Assembly (NCBI RefSeq): GCF_030063195.1
Contig: NZ_JASISS010000013.1
Location: 23,690-87,689, forward strand
From: Cryobacterium sp. PH31-AA6
GTDB lineage: Bacteria > Actinomycetota > Actinomycetes > Actinomycetales > Microbacteriaceae
DNA: 64,000 nt
Reading direction: 5' to 3'
Shown here: in pieces, positions 36,224-43,882 of the stretch
Layout: each line of letters begins with the position of its first letter
Position numbering within the stretch: position 1 is the stretch's first letter
The notes under the pieces: model-generated
What the model saw: the letters and a program-made list of their open reading frames with translations, nothing else
Databases searched by the model: none
What the model was told of the DNA's origin: nothing
Translations under genes and position numbers: made by a program

Positions 36224-36799
36224 GTGGCAGCTTCATCTACTCTCGTCCGCGCCGCTCGCCGGAGCAAAGGCCTCACTCAGACAAGACTCGCCGAGCTAAC
36301 CGGCATTGACCAGGCCAGCGTCTCCCATCATGAGCGTGGACGGGATGCTGCCTACAGTACGGTCGATCGGCTGCTCGCCGGCGCCGGACACCGCCTGTAT
36401 GCCGCTCCCACGCGTCGTGATGACGCTGCCAGCTCCGCAGAGGCGATCAGAGTGCATCTTCGAGCGAAGGACACAGACCGCGCGCTCCGGGCTTTGCTTC
36501 AGTTGAACGATAATCTCATCGCCGAACACGGACTCGTTCGAGGAATCCTTGGGCTGACGGAGCCGGAACCCACCGGCGATCATATGTGGGATGCCGCCAT
36601 CGCGGCTCTCGTGGCATGGCGGCTCAATCAAGAGAACATCCCGCTGCCTGAATGGGTCAACAATCCCGATCGCGCACTGACCGAACCTGTCGTGTTCCGG
36701 GTCGACCCGGCCGACCCCGCGCCCGAACGTGATGACGTGCCGAACGAGTTCGCCGAACGCGGCGTTCTTGCATGGGCAGATACCTTCGCGAGCGTCTGA
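36224..36799 (+). CDS. XRE-type HTH antitoxin of a nucleotidyltransferase toxin pair
   Basis: A 191-aa protein starting at GTG 36224 after a very strong AAGGAGGAGG. Residues about 8-45 are an XRE helix-turn-helix (RRSKGLTQTRLAELTGIDQASVSHHERG). The remainder is helical and may bind the partner. Its TGA overlaps the toxin ATG (TGATG). The upstream inverted repeat overlapping the promoter fits autorepression. HTH plus nucleotidyltransferase pairs are a recognised toxin-antitoxin or anti-phage arrangement; the assignment of antitoxin is by domain and order. Confidence 0.8.
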   Translation: MAASSTLVRAARRSKGLTQTRLAELTGIDQASVSHHERGRDAAYSTVDRLLAGAGHRLYAAPTRRDDAASSAEAIRVHLRAKDTDRALRALLQLNDNLIAEHGLVRGILGLTEPEPTGDHMWDAAIAALVAWRLNQENIPLPEWVNNPDRALTEPVVFRVDPADPAPERDDVPNEFAERGVLAWADTFASV

Positions 36800-37383
36800 T
36801 GTCCGGCACCGCGCTGGACCGCAACGCCATCATCATCGGCCTCCGTGATCTCGTCGCCGAGCTTCGCAATTCGGGTGAGGTGGCCGGCATTCGGCTCGTG
36901 GGCGGTGCGGCGCTCGCCCTGTGCTACTTCGATCGGGGGACCACGCAGGACCTGGATGTCCTTCACGTCCGCCCCGGCTCGGACGATGCCGTCGCTGCCG
37001 CCGCCGAACGAGTCGCACTGAAACATGGGTGGGACGCGAAGTGGCTGAACTTCGAGGTCACGAAGGCCGACGCCGTCCCGACCCTCGGCCGCGTCGTCGA
37101 GTGGGAGACAATTTACGATGAGGACGGCATCGTTATTCAAGTGGCATCCAAACAGGGGATGCTTGCAATGAAGCTTCGCGCGAACCGCCCCGGACGCGAC
37201 ACGCGCGACATCCGGCTTCTGCTCGCTCTCTGTCAGGTGCACACACTCGAGGACGCGGAGGAACTCTATGAAGAGTTTTACCCCGGTGATGCCCTAGTTC
37301 CACGTGCGGAAAAGATCGTGAACGCCATCCTCAACGGCGAACCAACGCCGGCACCGCCGTCGCCCGGCCCGATAAACATCTGA
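36799..37383 (+). CDS. DUF6036/AbiEii-like nucleotidyltransferase toxin
   Basis: A 194-aa protein. Nucleotidyltransferase signature: LVGGAALAL (residues 34-41) and the metal-binding TTQDLDV with Asp51 and Asp53. A later Lys (MLAMKLRANRPGRDTRDIRLL) and Asp are typical of the AbiEii and DUF6036 families, which transfer nucleotides to tRNA or protein and block growth. ATG 36799 overlaps the HTH stop by 1 nt. A longer frame from 36772 duplicates the HTH 3' end and is not used. Confidence 0.8.
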   Translation: MSGTALDRNAIIIGLRDLVAELRNSGEVAGIRLVGGAALALCYFDRGTTQDLDVLHVRPGSDDAVAAAAERVALKHGWDAKWLNFEVTKADAVPTLGRVVEWETIYDEDGIVIQVASKQGMLAMKLRANRPGRDTRDIRLLLALCQVHTLEDAEELYEEFYPGDALVPRAEKIVNAILNGEPTPAPPSPGPINI

Positions 37384-37531
37384 GTCGTCTTGCCGTGCCG
37401 CCCGTGAGGCCAGCGAAAAACTCACACCCGCGTGGGAGCGGAGTACGTCGAACGTCCGCACGGGTGAATGCTGGCCTTTTCAGCAGTCAAGAACCTCCAT
37501 CGAAACCGGGGTGTGATACTACTGTTGCCGT

Positions 37532-38188
37532 ATGTTCACGAACGAGCCGCTGCCCAGCCACCCCGCTCCGGATAACCCGTCAGGGAAGCTGATTCTCTTG
37601 CGTCACGGGGAGACGGAGTGGTCGAAGGATGGCAAGCACACTGGGCTCACGGATGTTCCGCTTACTGCCCGGGGAGAGGAACTTGCGCGCGGAGCGGGCA
37701 GGTTGGTAGCCGACTACGATTTCTCGCTCGTGCTGACGTCGCCGCTGCAGCGTGCGCGACGGACTGCTGAGCTCGCTGGCCTTCATGCTGAGGTCGATCC
37801 GTTTCTCGTTGAGTGGGACTACGGCGGGTACGAGGGGCGTACGACGCGGGACATCCGCAGCGAGCTCGGCTACAACTGGAGTGCATTCACCCATGGCGTG
37901 ATTCGCGGTGAAACGCCCGGCGAGACGGTCGAGGAGGTCGCCGCCCGCGCGTCGCGGGTGCTCACGCGGGTGCTGCCTGCGATGGTCGAGGGAGATGTCG
38001 CTCTGATCGCGCATGGCCATTTCCTGCGCATTCTGACCGCCGTGTACCTGAGAATGGCCCCTCGATTCGGTGCTCAAATCACTCTGGATGCTGGATCAGT
38101 CTCCGTGCTGAGCTATTACCGAGAGCAGCCGGCCATCTTGTCGTGGAACTACGGAGCCGAACTGCCTTTGGTGCCCTCAGAGTCCTAA
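37532..38188 (+). CDS. Histidine phosphatase (phosphoglycerate-mutase-like)
   Basis: A 218-aa branch-1 histidine phosphatase. The phosphohistidine motif LLRHGETEW is near residue 25, the second conserved Arg in LTSPLQRARRTAEL, and the second catalytic His in ALIAHGHFLRIL. Size and motifs fit broad-specificity acid or sugar phosphatases. There is no Shine-Dalgarno; a -10-like TGATACT lies 14 nt before the ATG, so the mRNA may be nearly leaderless. Confidence 0.88.
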   Translation: MFTNEPLPSHPAPDNPSGKLILLRHGETEWSKDGKHTGLTDVPLTARGEELARGAGRLVADYDFSLVLTSPLQRARRTAELAGLHAEVDPFLVEWDYGGYEGRTTRDIRSELGYNWSAFTHGVIRGETPGETVEEVAARASRVLTRVLPAMVEGDVALIAHGHFLRILTAVYLRMAPRFGAQITLDAGSVSVLSYYREQPAILSWNYGAELPLVPSES

Positions 38189-38252
38189 GTCGTTTGCTCA
38201 TCACATTCATTTCGATTCGACCCAAACTGACAGAGTGTAATCGGAGGCCGTT

Positions 38253-38295
38253 AACCGCCCGGTTCCCTGCAAACACAGAGGAATCCGCGGGTTTT
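38253..38295 (+). repeat. 43-bp dispersed repeat, copy A
   Basis: Starts AACCGCCCGGTTCCCTG and contains the imperfect inverted repeat TTCCCTG ... AGAGGAA. It matches 43231-43273 without gaps, with 5 mismatches. Copy B is 39 bp upstream of the second tRNA-Pro fragment, so the repeat may be an integrase arm-type site or part of an old att region. Confidence 0.65.
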
Positions 38296-38324
38296 CGGAG
38301 ACAGTTGCCGGACTGCATCAGCCC

Positions 38325-38360
38325 GAAGCTCCCGCCCACCGACAGGGGGGCGGGAGCTTC
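38325..38360. terminator. Bidirectional hairpin between convergent genes
   Basis: GAAGCTCCCGCCC (38325-38337) pairs perfectly with GGGCGGGAGCTTC (38348-38360) around a 10-nt loop. It lies between the convergent histidine phosphatase and oleate hydratase genes. There is no T run on either side, which is common for high-GC actinobacterial terminators. Confidence 0.6.
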
Positions 38361-38390
38361 ACCGTGACGCGCGACGGACGTCGCTCCGAT

Positions 38391-40148
38391 CTAGGAGATG
38401 AGGCCGTACTCTGTGAGCATCTGGCTGATCTGGGTGTTGGCAATCCGCTTCATCACTTGCTGCTGGCCCGGGCCCGGGATCTCGAGCTCCTTGCCGTCGC
38501 GAAGACGGCTGGTGGCGGCCAGTAGCTTACGCACGTCGTAGGTGGAGTTGACGACTTCTGGCACGCCGCGGTCGATGCCGAGCAGCTGGTAGGCCGCCTC
38601 CATTCCGGTGCGCACCGAATACTCGACAGTGAAGATTGTGTCGCGGGTCCCGGCTTCGGCGAACTGGCCGAGGAACGCGAAATTGACCGCGTTGGCCGGG
38701 ACCACAGCGGGTCGGTCGCCTGCTTGTCTGGGCATGAAGAACGCCGTGATGTAGGGCATCATCACGGGCACGCACGTAGCGGCTTCCGCGGCGAGCTCGT
38801 CGATCTCGGCCAGGGGGACGCCCATGTGGTACAGCCACTCCTGAGTGATCTCCTCACCGGTGCACTCCTGCATGGTCTTCTTAACGTAGTCGCCGGGCTT
38901 GTCGACGAACAGCGAGTACACCCAGACCACGATCTGGTCCGGGGGTTGCTGCTTGAAGTGCGGCTGGCGGTTGACGGTCCAGCTCAGCAGCCAGGAGGAG
39001 TCCGTGGCGGTCACGATGCCGCCGGTGACGACCCTCCCGCTGAACGGATCGCGTTTGGCGATCTTCTCGATGTACGCGGGGATGCGCCCGTCCAGCGTTG
39101 TGACCGTTGCCGACTCCCACTTGGTCTGCGGTATGTGCGAGCCGAAGACGTCCGGGTGCCCGAACGACGGGTCCTGTGCGGCTATGCGGCGCCAGAGGTC
39201 CCAGGCCGGAGCCGGGCCCTGGTCAAGTTTTGCCGGTGTGTGCTGGTCCCCGTTGTCGGAGTTTTCGGTCAGTGAGCCGATTGTGGTGAGAACGAGGTCA
39301 TCATCGCCGAGATCGATGCCGCCGCTGACGCCGTCAGCGATCCAGTGGATGGCCGTGGCCGTTTTGCTGTCGACCGTGATCGCGAAGTCTATGTCGGTGA
39401 CTTCTGTGCCGAACTTGAATGTCACGCCCTGGTCGAGCAACCAGCGGTACAAGGGCAGCACCAGGGACTCGTACTGGTTGTATTTCGTGAACTTCAGGGC
39501 CGTGAAGTCGGGCAGGCCGCCGATGAGGTGGATGAATCGGTGCAGGTACAGCTTCATCTCGAGGGCGGAGTGCCACTCCTCGAAGGCGAACATGGTTCGC
39601 CAATACATCCAGAATGTCGTGGTGAGGAACTCCTCGCTGAAGACCTCGTTGATCCGCTTACCCTCCATCGACTCACGGGTGGCCAAGAAGACCTCGGTGA
39701 GTTCCTTTTGGGAACTTTCGGATAGATCGAAGCGGCCGCCGGTGCCGGCGTCCTGGCCCTGCTCGATCGTGGCGCGCTGTAGGGAGTAGTTCGGGTCGTC
39801 TTTGTTCAACCGGTAGAACTCGTCGAGCACGGACACGCCCTCGGTCTCGATCGAGGGGATCGAGCGGTAGAGATCCCACAGGCACTCGAAGTGTTCTTCC
39901 ATCTCCCGGCCGCCGCGGATGACGAAGCCCTTCTTCGGCTCTCGGATTCCGTCCAGGGCCCCGCCGGGGAGCGGGAGCCGCTCGAGGATGGTGATCTTTG
40001 ACCCGTCCATCTGGCCGTCGCGAATCATGAAGGCCGCGGAGGCCATTGACGCCACGCCGGCTCCGATGAACCAGGCGGTCTTGCGGTCGACGCCCTCGGG
40101 TTTGCGCGGGTGAACGAACGCTTCGTAATTGCTGCTGGAGTAGTACAC
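38391..40148 (-). CDS. ohyA: Oleate hydratase
   Basis: A 585-aa FAD-dependent fatty-acid hydratase that adds water to the cis-9 bond of oleate to give 10-hydroxystearate. Features: N-terminal FAD fold FIGAGVASMASAAFMIRDG (about 27-45), ILERLPLPGGALDG, GGREMEEHFECLWDL, and a long conserved body with FFMPRQAGDRPAVVP. GTG 40148 gives the normal family length; the frame extends further upstream without coding character. It lies 32 nt after the tetR gene and is probably co-transcribed and controlled by it. In bacteria the enzyme detoxifies unsaturated fatty acids. Confidence 0.93.
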   Translation of the reverse strand: MYYSSSNYEAFVHPRKPEGVDRKTAWFIGAGVASMASAAFMIRDGQMDGSKITILERLPLPGGALDGIREPKKGFVIRGGREMEEHFECLWDLYRSIPSIETEGVSVLDEFYRLNKDDPNYSLQRATIEQGQDAGTGGRFDLSESSQKELTEVFLATRESMEGKRINEVFSEEFLTTTFWMYWRTMFAFEEWHSALEMKLYLHRFIHLIGGLPDFTALKFTKYNQYESLVLPLYRWLLDQGVTFKFGTEVTDIDFAITVDSKTATAIHWIADGVSGGIDLGDDDLVLTTIGSLTENSDNGDQHTPAKLDQGPAPAWDLWRRIAAQDPSFGHPDVFGSHIPQTKWESATVTTLDGRIPAYIEKIAKRDPFSGRVVTGGIVTATDSSWLLSWTVNRQPHFKQQPPDQIVVWVYSLFVDKPGDYVKKTMQECTGEEITQEWLYHMGVPLAEIDELAAEAATCVPVMMPYITAFFMPRQAGDRPAVVPANAVNFAFLGQFAEAGTRDTIFTVEYSVRTGMEAAYQLLGIDRGVPEVVNSTYDVRKLLAATSRLRDGKELEIPGPGQQQVMKRIANTQISQMLTEYGLIS

Positions 40149-40180
40149 GATCCGGCTTCTCTCTCTCTGTGATTCTTGGA

Positions 40181-40849
40181 TTACTGCTGTACGGTCCCGA
40201 GGAAGCCGCGCACGATCTGCGCGACCTGTCCCCGAAGTTCGTCGCTGGGATCCGCCGTGGGCTGCGCGCCCGTGGACGGCGCGGCCAGTATGAGTGAGAG
40301 CGCGGCGAAGATGGTGCGGGCAGCCCACCGCGCCTCTTGCGCAAGGACGTCGTCATCGACGCCGCAGGAAGGAGTGCTCTCAATCAGCCGCGCCGCAATC
40401 GCTCGCTCGAGACGGGCGACCAGTTCCAGTCCTTCGGCCCGATACACCTCTGCGGCAGCGCCGAAAAGCAGCTCCCGCTGGTAGGCGACCATTGTGAAGG
40501 GGTTTTGAAGGGAAATCAGGAGGATGGGCTGGACCAGTGCGACGAGCGCCTCGACCGCGTCGAGGACGCCTGCTGATGCCCGATCGCCGTCATCGATGGC
40601 CGCCTGCATTTCTTGGTTGTAGACCATGAGCAGGAGCTCGTTCTTGGATGACGCGTACCGGAACACCGTGCCGGCAGCGACGTCGGCGCGGTCGGCGATC
40701 TCCTGCGTACTCACGCCGTCGAAACCGTGTTCAGCGAACAGGGTCGCTGCCGCCGCGAAGATACGGCGACGCTTGTCGTCCATGTTGCGCTCGCGCCGAC
40801 CCCCAGCGGAGTGGGTCGTCCCGCGCAAGCGATTGATGTGATCTGGCAT
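40181..40849 (-). CDS. TetR-family repressor of the oleate hydratase operon
   Basis: A 222-aa TetR regulator. HTH: FAEHGFDGVSTQEIADRADVAAGTVFRYASSKNELL near residues 38-73. The rest is the ligand domain. ATG 40849 is preferred because GGAGG lies 4 nt upstream; an in-frame ATG at 40873 lies within the operator. A double operator-like palindrome overlaps the start region, so it probably represses itself together with oleate hydratase and may sense fatty acids or acyl-CoA. Confidence 0.88.
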   Translation of the reverse strand: MPDHINRLRGTTHSAGGRRERNMDDKRRRIFAAAATLFAEHGFDGVSTQEIADRADVAAGTVFRYASSKNELLLMVYNQEMQAAIDDGDRASAGVLDAVEALVALVQPILLISLQNPFTMVAYQRELLFGAAAEVYRAEGLELVARLERAIAARLIESTPSCGVDDDVLAQEARWAARTIFAALSLILAAPSTGAQPTADPSDELRGQVAQIVRGFLGTVQQ

Positions 40850-40858
40850 GCCGCCTCC

Positions 40859-40890
40859 AATGAGTGGACTCATTAATGTATACGCTCATT
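40859..40890. promoter_or_regulatory. Double palindromic operator upstream of tetR
   Basis: AATGAGTGGACTCATT (40859-40874) is a perfect 16-bp palindrome. AATGTATACGCTCATT (40875-40890) abuts it and shares the AATG ... CTCATT ends. Two adjacent 16-bp sites suit binding by two TetR dimers. Confidence 0.65.
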
Positions 40891-41160
40891 TTTTTGAGAG
40901 TGCAACGACGCAGGCTCGACGCGGCGACGAACTCGGGTATCGACACGACGGCCCTGCTTCCGCTCGCGGTACTCCTCGGCGTTGTGATCGGTGTGTGGGC
41001 ACTCCTTCTGCTTGTGTACTTCCCGCTGTGGGTTGTGATCGGGGTCCCGGGACTCATCCTGGTACTTGTGCTTGGCCGGGTCTGGATCGTTCGGTCGCGA
41101 CGCCCGACTGGGCAGAGAGCCAGGGGGAGGAGCACGGCCGCCCCGGCGCCTGCTCGCTGA
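40864..41160 (+). CDS. Possible small membrane protein divergent from tetR
   Basis: A 98-codon frame (GTG 40864, or ATG 40876) with two hydrophobic segments, LLPLAVLLGVVIGVWALLLLVYF and WVVIGVPGLILVLVLGRVW, and an Arg-rich tail. No Shine-Dalgarno is seen, and the 5' end overlaps the operator. It may be real because the hydrophobicity is too regular for noise, but nothing else supports it. Confidence 0.35.
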   Translation: MDSLMYTLIFLRVQRRRLDAATNSGIDTTALLPLAVLLGVVIGVWALLLLVYFPLWVVIGVPGLILVLVLGRVWIVRSRRPTGQRARGRSTAAPAPAR

Positions 41161-41323
41161 CCGGCGACGAGGGCCGCTCGAAGTTCGAGGGGATCGGCGC
41201 CGACGAACGCCGAGGTCTGTTCTACGTGAGCGAAGTAACGGGCGGGCGGTCGGGCGACGGAATCCCCCTTCGTCACCGCGCAACTCTCAAGCACTGGCCG
41301 TCCGGAACGAATTCGCGCGCGTC

Positions 41324-41357
41324 ATAACTAAAGGTAGAAATTGTTGCATTAAGTTAT
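41324..41357. promoter_or_regulatory. Inverted repeat upstream of the AbiEi-like gene
   Basis: ATAACT (41324-41329) and AGTTAT (41352-41357) form 6-bp arms 22 nt apart. TATAGA at 41355-41360 could serve as -10 only 8 nt before the ATG, pointing to a leaderless transcript. AbiEi proteins are known to bind inverted repeats in their own promoters. Confidence 0.45.
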
Positions 41358-41368
41358 AGAGTTGGGGC

Positions 41369-42355
41369 ATGGCACCTCACTTGACAGCGGACGCTGGCAT
41401 CGACCTGCTCGCGTCATCCGGCCTGAATGTGGCCATCGACAGTGCGAGCGACCTCGTCGTCGACGGCGTCCCCGTCGAGTTGAAGGTGTACGCCCGCAAC
41501 CCTTCACCGTCCGACGTGATGAGGATTCTCGATCAGGCTCGCCAGCGCGGGGTGCGGAATGAGAGCACGAACAGACGACTGCTGATCGTGATGCCGAGCG
41601 TTCCGACGTCGATTCGCACGCTCGCCGAGGCCACGCCAGACCTCGCCGTCGCCGGCGTCAACGACAGCATTCTGATCTGGGGCAGGAAGACGCAGTTCCT
41701 CGGCCTCGTCGACGACATCGAGGACGTGGGCCGGCCGAGGGGTCGACCATCGTGGGGTCGCCATGCGCTGATGCGTGTGCTTCTGTTTTCCGATGAGCCG
41801 CGCACGCAGGTGGCACTTGCGGCGCAGATAGGCACCTCACAGGCGGCGGTCTCCAAGGCGCTCAAAGACTGGATGGGCACCGTCGAGAAGGCCAACGGCC
41901 GTTGGCGCGCCGTCGAGCCGGAGAGGCTCTGGGACCGCTTCCTGGACACCTACCCGGGCCCCGGTGGCATCACAGAGTCCTGGTACAGCCTTGACCCGAT
42001 CATCAAGCAGGCCGAGGACGCCCAGGCCACCAGTCCGGACGTGTTGCTCTCAGGGGACGCGGCCGCCGACACGATCGCGCCGTGGCGGGTGCCCAGGAAG
42101 GCCCTCGTCTACGCGAAGAAGGGGCTGCCGCTGGCCCGCGCCAAGTTCGCCGAGGCGGCGCGAGATGAAGCCAGCCTCGAAGTCGTCATCCCCGCCGATC
42201 CGACCATCTGGGCGACTGCCGCAGCTTGGTCAGCGCATCCAAGTACGGTGGATCCGGTGCTCGCGGCGTGGGACGTCCGTCGAACCGGTGGCCCGGACGC
42301 GGGCGAAGCGATCGATCGCCTGGCCAGGCGAGTGCTCCAGAGGGCCCTGAGATGA
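41369..42355 (+). CDS. AbiEi-like antitoxin/regulator
   Basis: A 328-aa protein. The N-terminal part has a strand-rich VELKVYARNPSP and LLIVMPSVPTSIR segment that looks like a degenerate nuclease or Rossmann fold. The middle is a winged helix (LAAQIGTSQAAVSKALKDWMG, residues about 151-171). The C-terminal half resembles the antitoxin domain of AbiEi-type proteins. It is coupled by ATGA to a nucleotidyltransferase gene, the arrangement of type IV AbiE toxin-antitoxin systems. Low-level similarity only; the call leans on context. Confidence 0.65.
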   Translation: MAPHLTADAGIDLLASSGLNVAIDSASDLVVDGVPVELKVYARNPSPSDVMRILDQARQRGVRNESTNRRLLIVMPSVPTSIRTLAEATPDLAVAGVNDSILIWGRKTQFLGLVDDIEDVGRPRGRPSWGRHALMRVLLFSDEPRTQVALAAQIGTSQAAVSKALKDWMGTVEKANGRWRAVEPERLWDRFLDTYPGPGGITESWYSLDPIIKQAEDAQATSPDVLLSGDAAADTIAPWRVPRKALVYAKKGLPLARAKFAEAARDEASLEVVIPADPTIWATAAAWSAHPSTVDPVLAAWDVRRTGGPDAGEAIDRLARRVLQRALR

Positions 42356-43131
42356 CGACGACCCAGGTGGTTGCAGAGACCGTGTCGACCTCTGACGCTG
42401 ACGACGCTGCATTCCAGGCGCTCGAGGATGTGGCCGCGATCGCCGTTGATCTCGACGACATCCTCGTCATCGGCGGGCAGATGGCATCCCTCCTATTGAC
42501 AGCGTTCCCGGCGACCGGGTCACTCGCCCGGCGCACCGGTGACGCGGATGCCGCGATGACGACCGCCATCGCGGCATCCGGGACCGTGCATGACAGGCTC
42601 ATCGCGGCGGGGTACGAGGCGGTGAGCGGCAACCACTACGAGCGAGGAGCAGCTGGAGAGGTCGCTGTGGACCTGCTCGTGCCAGCCGACGGCAGCACCT
42701 TCGGGCGTGCTGAGCACGGCGGCCGCGCGTTCGACGCCGTCCCGGGCCTTCGGCTCGCGCTCAGCGGTCACCGGATACTCGTCGACGTCCGCGTGACCTT
42801 CCGCGACGGATCGACACGGCAATTCACCGTTCCTGTTCCGAGTGTCGAGACTGCGATCATCCTGAAGGCGTACGCGACACGCTCACGCCTGGAAGCGAAA
42901 GACATCACCGACCTCTACAACCTCTTCCTCATCGTCAACCAGCACGACGCGAACACCATCGCCGGATGGAAACTCAGCGAAGCGACCATGTCCGATTCTC
43001 GCTCTGACGCCGCTCGCATCCTCCACGAGCTCACCGAGACCATCAAGAGAAGCGCCCTGATCCGCGACGCGGGCGTGCCCGGCACACTTTTCGTTGCGCT
43101 TATCCGTCGGCACGTGACGGATCCTCGTTGA
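42352..43131 (+). CDS. AbiEii-like nucleotidyltransferase
   Basis: A 259-aa protein. Motifs: VIGGQMASLL (residues 39-48) and RRTGDADAA with Asp64 and Asp66, the metal ligands of the nucleotidyltransferase fold. A later Lys/Asp motif, ILKAYATRSRLEAKDITDLY, matches the family. ATG 42352 overlaps the upstream stop. It is the likely toxin of an AbiE-type pair that ends just before the second att-like site. Confidence 0.7.
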   Translation: MTTTQVVAETVSTSDADDAAFQALEDVAAIAVDLDDILVIGGQMASLLLTAFPATGSLARRTGDADAAMTTAIAASGTVHDRLIAAGYEAVSGNHYERGAAGEVAVDLLVPADGSTFGRAEHGGRAFDAVPGLRLALSGHRILVDVRVTFRDGSTRQFTVPVPSVETAIILKAYATRSRLEAKDITDLYNLFLIVNQHDANTIAGWKLSEATMSDSRSDAARILHELTETIKRSALIRDAGVPGTLFVALIRRHVTDPR

Positions 43132-43230
43132 AGGAAAGTGGACGCTTGGCCTACGAGCATTTCCCCACCATTTTCCCATCGAAATCAATCATGAAAGTCC
43201 AGACACGGCCGCGTGGAATCGAAAGCAGCG

Positions 43231-43273
43231 AACCGCCCGGTTCCCTGTAAACACAAGGGAATCCACGAGTTTT
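43231..43273 (+). repeat. 43-bp dispersed repeat, copy B
   Basis: AACCGCCCGGTTCCCTG followed by TAAACACAAGGGAATCC. The inverted repeat TTCCCT / AGGGAA is perfect here, unlike copy A at 38253, so this copy is closer to the functional form. Confidence 0.65.
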
Positions 43274-43312
43274 GCGGGATATTCGGCGAAGACAAAGTTC
43301 AGGCCTGAGCCT

Positions 43313-43387
43313 TCAAGGGGTCGCCGGTTCAAATTCTGTCAGCCCGACATGTGGGCCGTTCGCCAAACTCTTCCCGAAACGGTCCGG
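43313..43387 (+). repeat. Direct repeat copy 2 (diverged tRNA-Pro 3' end plus flank)
   Basis: Ungapped match to 28985-29059 with 9 mismatches in 75 bp. The T arm is damaged (GCCGG / TCTGT) and CCA has become CAT, so it is older than copy 1. It marks a second integration boundary of tRNA-Pro type. Confidence 0.8.
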
Positions 43388-43561
43388 AGTCTCTGGCCTC
43401 TGGCTCATGGCCGTTCCCACCCTGACACGGCCGAATAGCTCGCGTTGGATGCCGAGGGCACCTGGAACATCTGCCGGGGTGATGAGCGAGAAGAACTCCG
43501 GAAACAGCATGCGGCTCGTGCGCATGTCGGGCGCTGAGCCCTCCGCTGATACGTTGACGGC

Positions 43562-43882
43562 ATGAACGATTCTTCACTCCGCGACGAGATTGCGGCTTTC
43601 ATGGCAGAACGTGACTGGGCGCAATTCCACAGTCCCGAGAATCTCGCGAAGAGTATCGCCATTGAAGCGGGGGAGTTGCTCGAGTGTTTTCAGTGGGGAG
43701 CGGATGCCGACACCGATCGCGTTCGGGGCGAGCTCGCCGACGTACTCACGTACTGCCTCCTGCTGGCCGACCGCATCGGCGTGGACCCCGACCAGATCGT
43801 GCGTGACAAGCTCGCGCTAACGCGAGAGAAGTATCCGGTCGAGAAGTCGCGGGGGCGATCCACGAAGTATGACGCCCTCTGA
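43562..43882 (+). CDS. MazG-like nucleotide pyrophosphohydrolase
   Basis: A 106-aa all-alpha NTP pyrophosphatase. The metal-binding pattern is visible: LAKSIAIEAGELLECFQW (ExxE) and ELADVLTYCLLLADRIG (ExxD). Such enzymes hydrolyse (d)NTPs to NMP and PPi. The gene overlaps the following DUF2075 gene by 14 nt, so the two products are made together. In that context it may deplete or clean nucleotides during stress or phage infection; this role is an inference. Confidence 0.85.
   Translation: MNDSSLRDEIAAFMAERDWAQFHSPENLAKSIAIEAGELLECFQWGADADTDRVRGELADVLTYCLLLADRIGVDPDQIVRDKLALTREKYPVEKSRGRSTKYDAL

Larger units (their letters stand above)
43132..43561. other. Intergenic att-like region
   Basis: Holds the 43-bp repeat copy B (43231-43273) and the second tRNA-Pro-derived repeat (43313-43387). 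The remaining sequence up to the MazG-like gene shows no supported gene; TACGTT 7 nt before the ATG at 43562 could be a -10 of a leaderless transcript. Confidence 0.6.
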
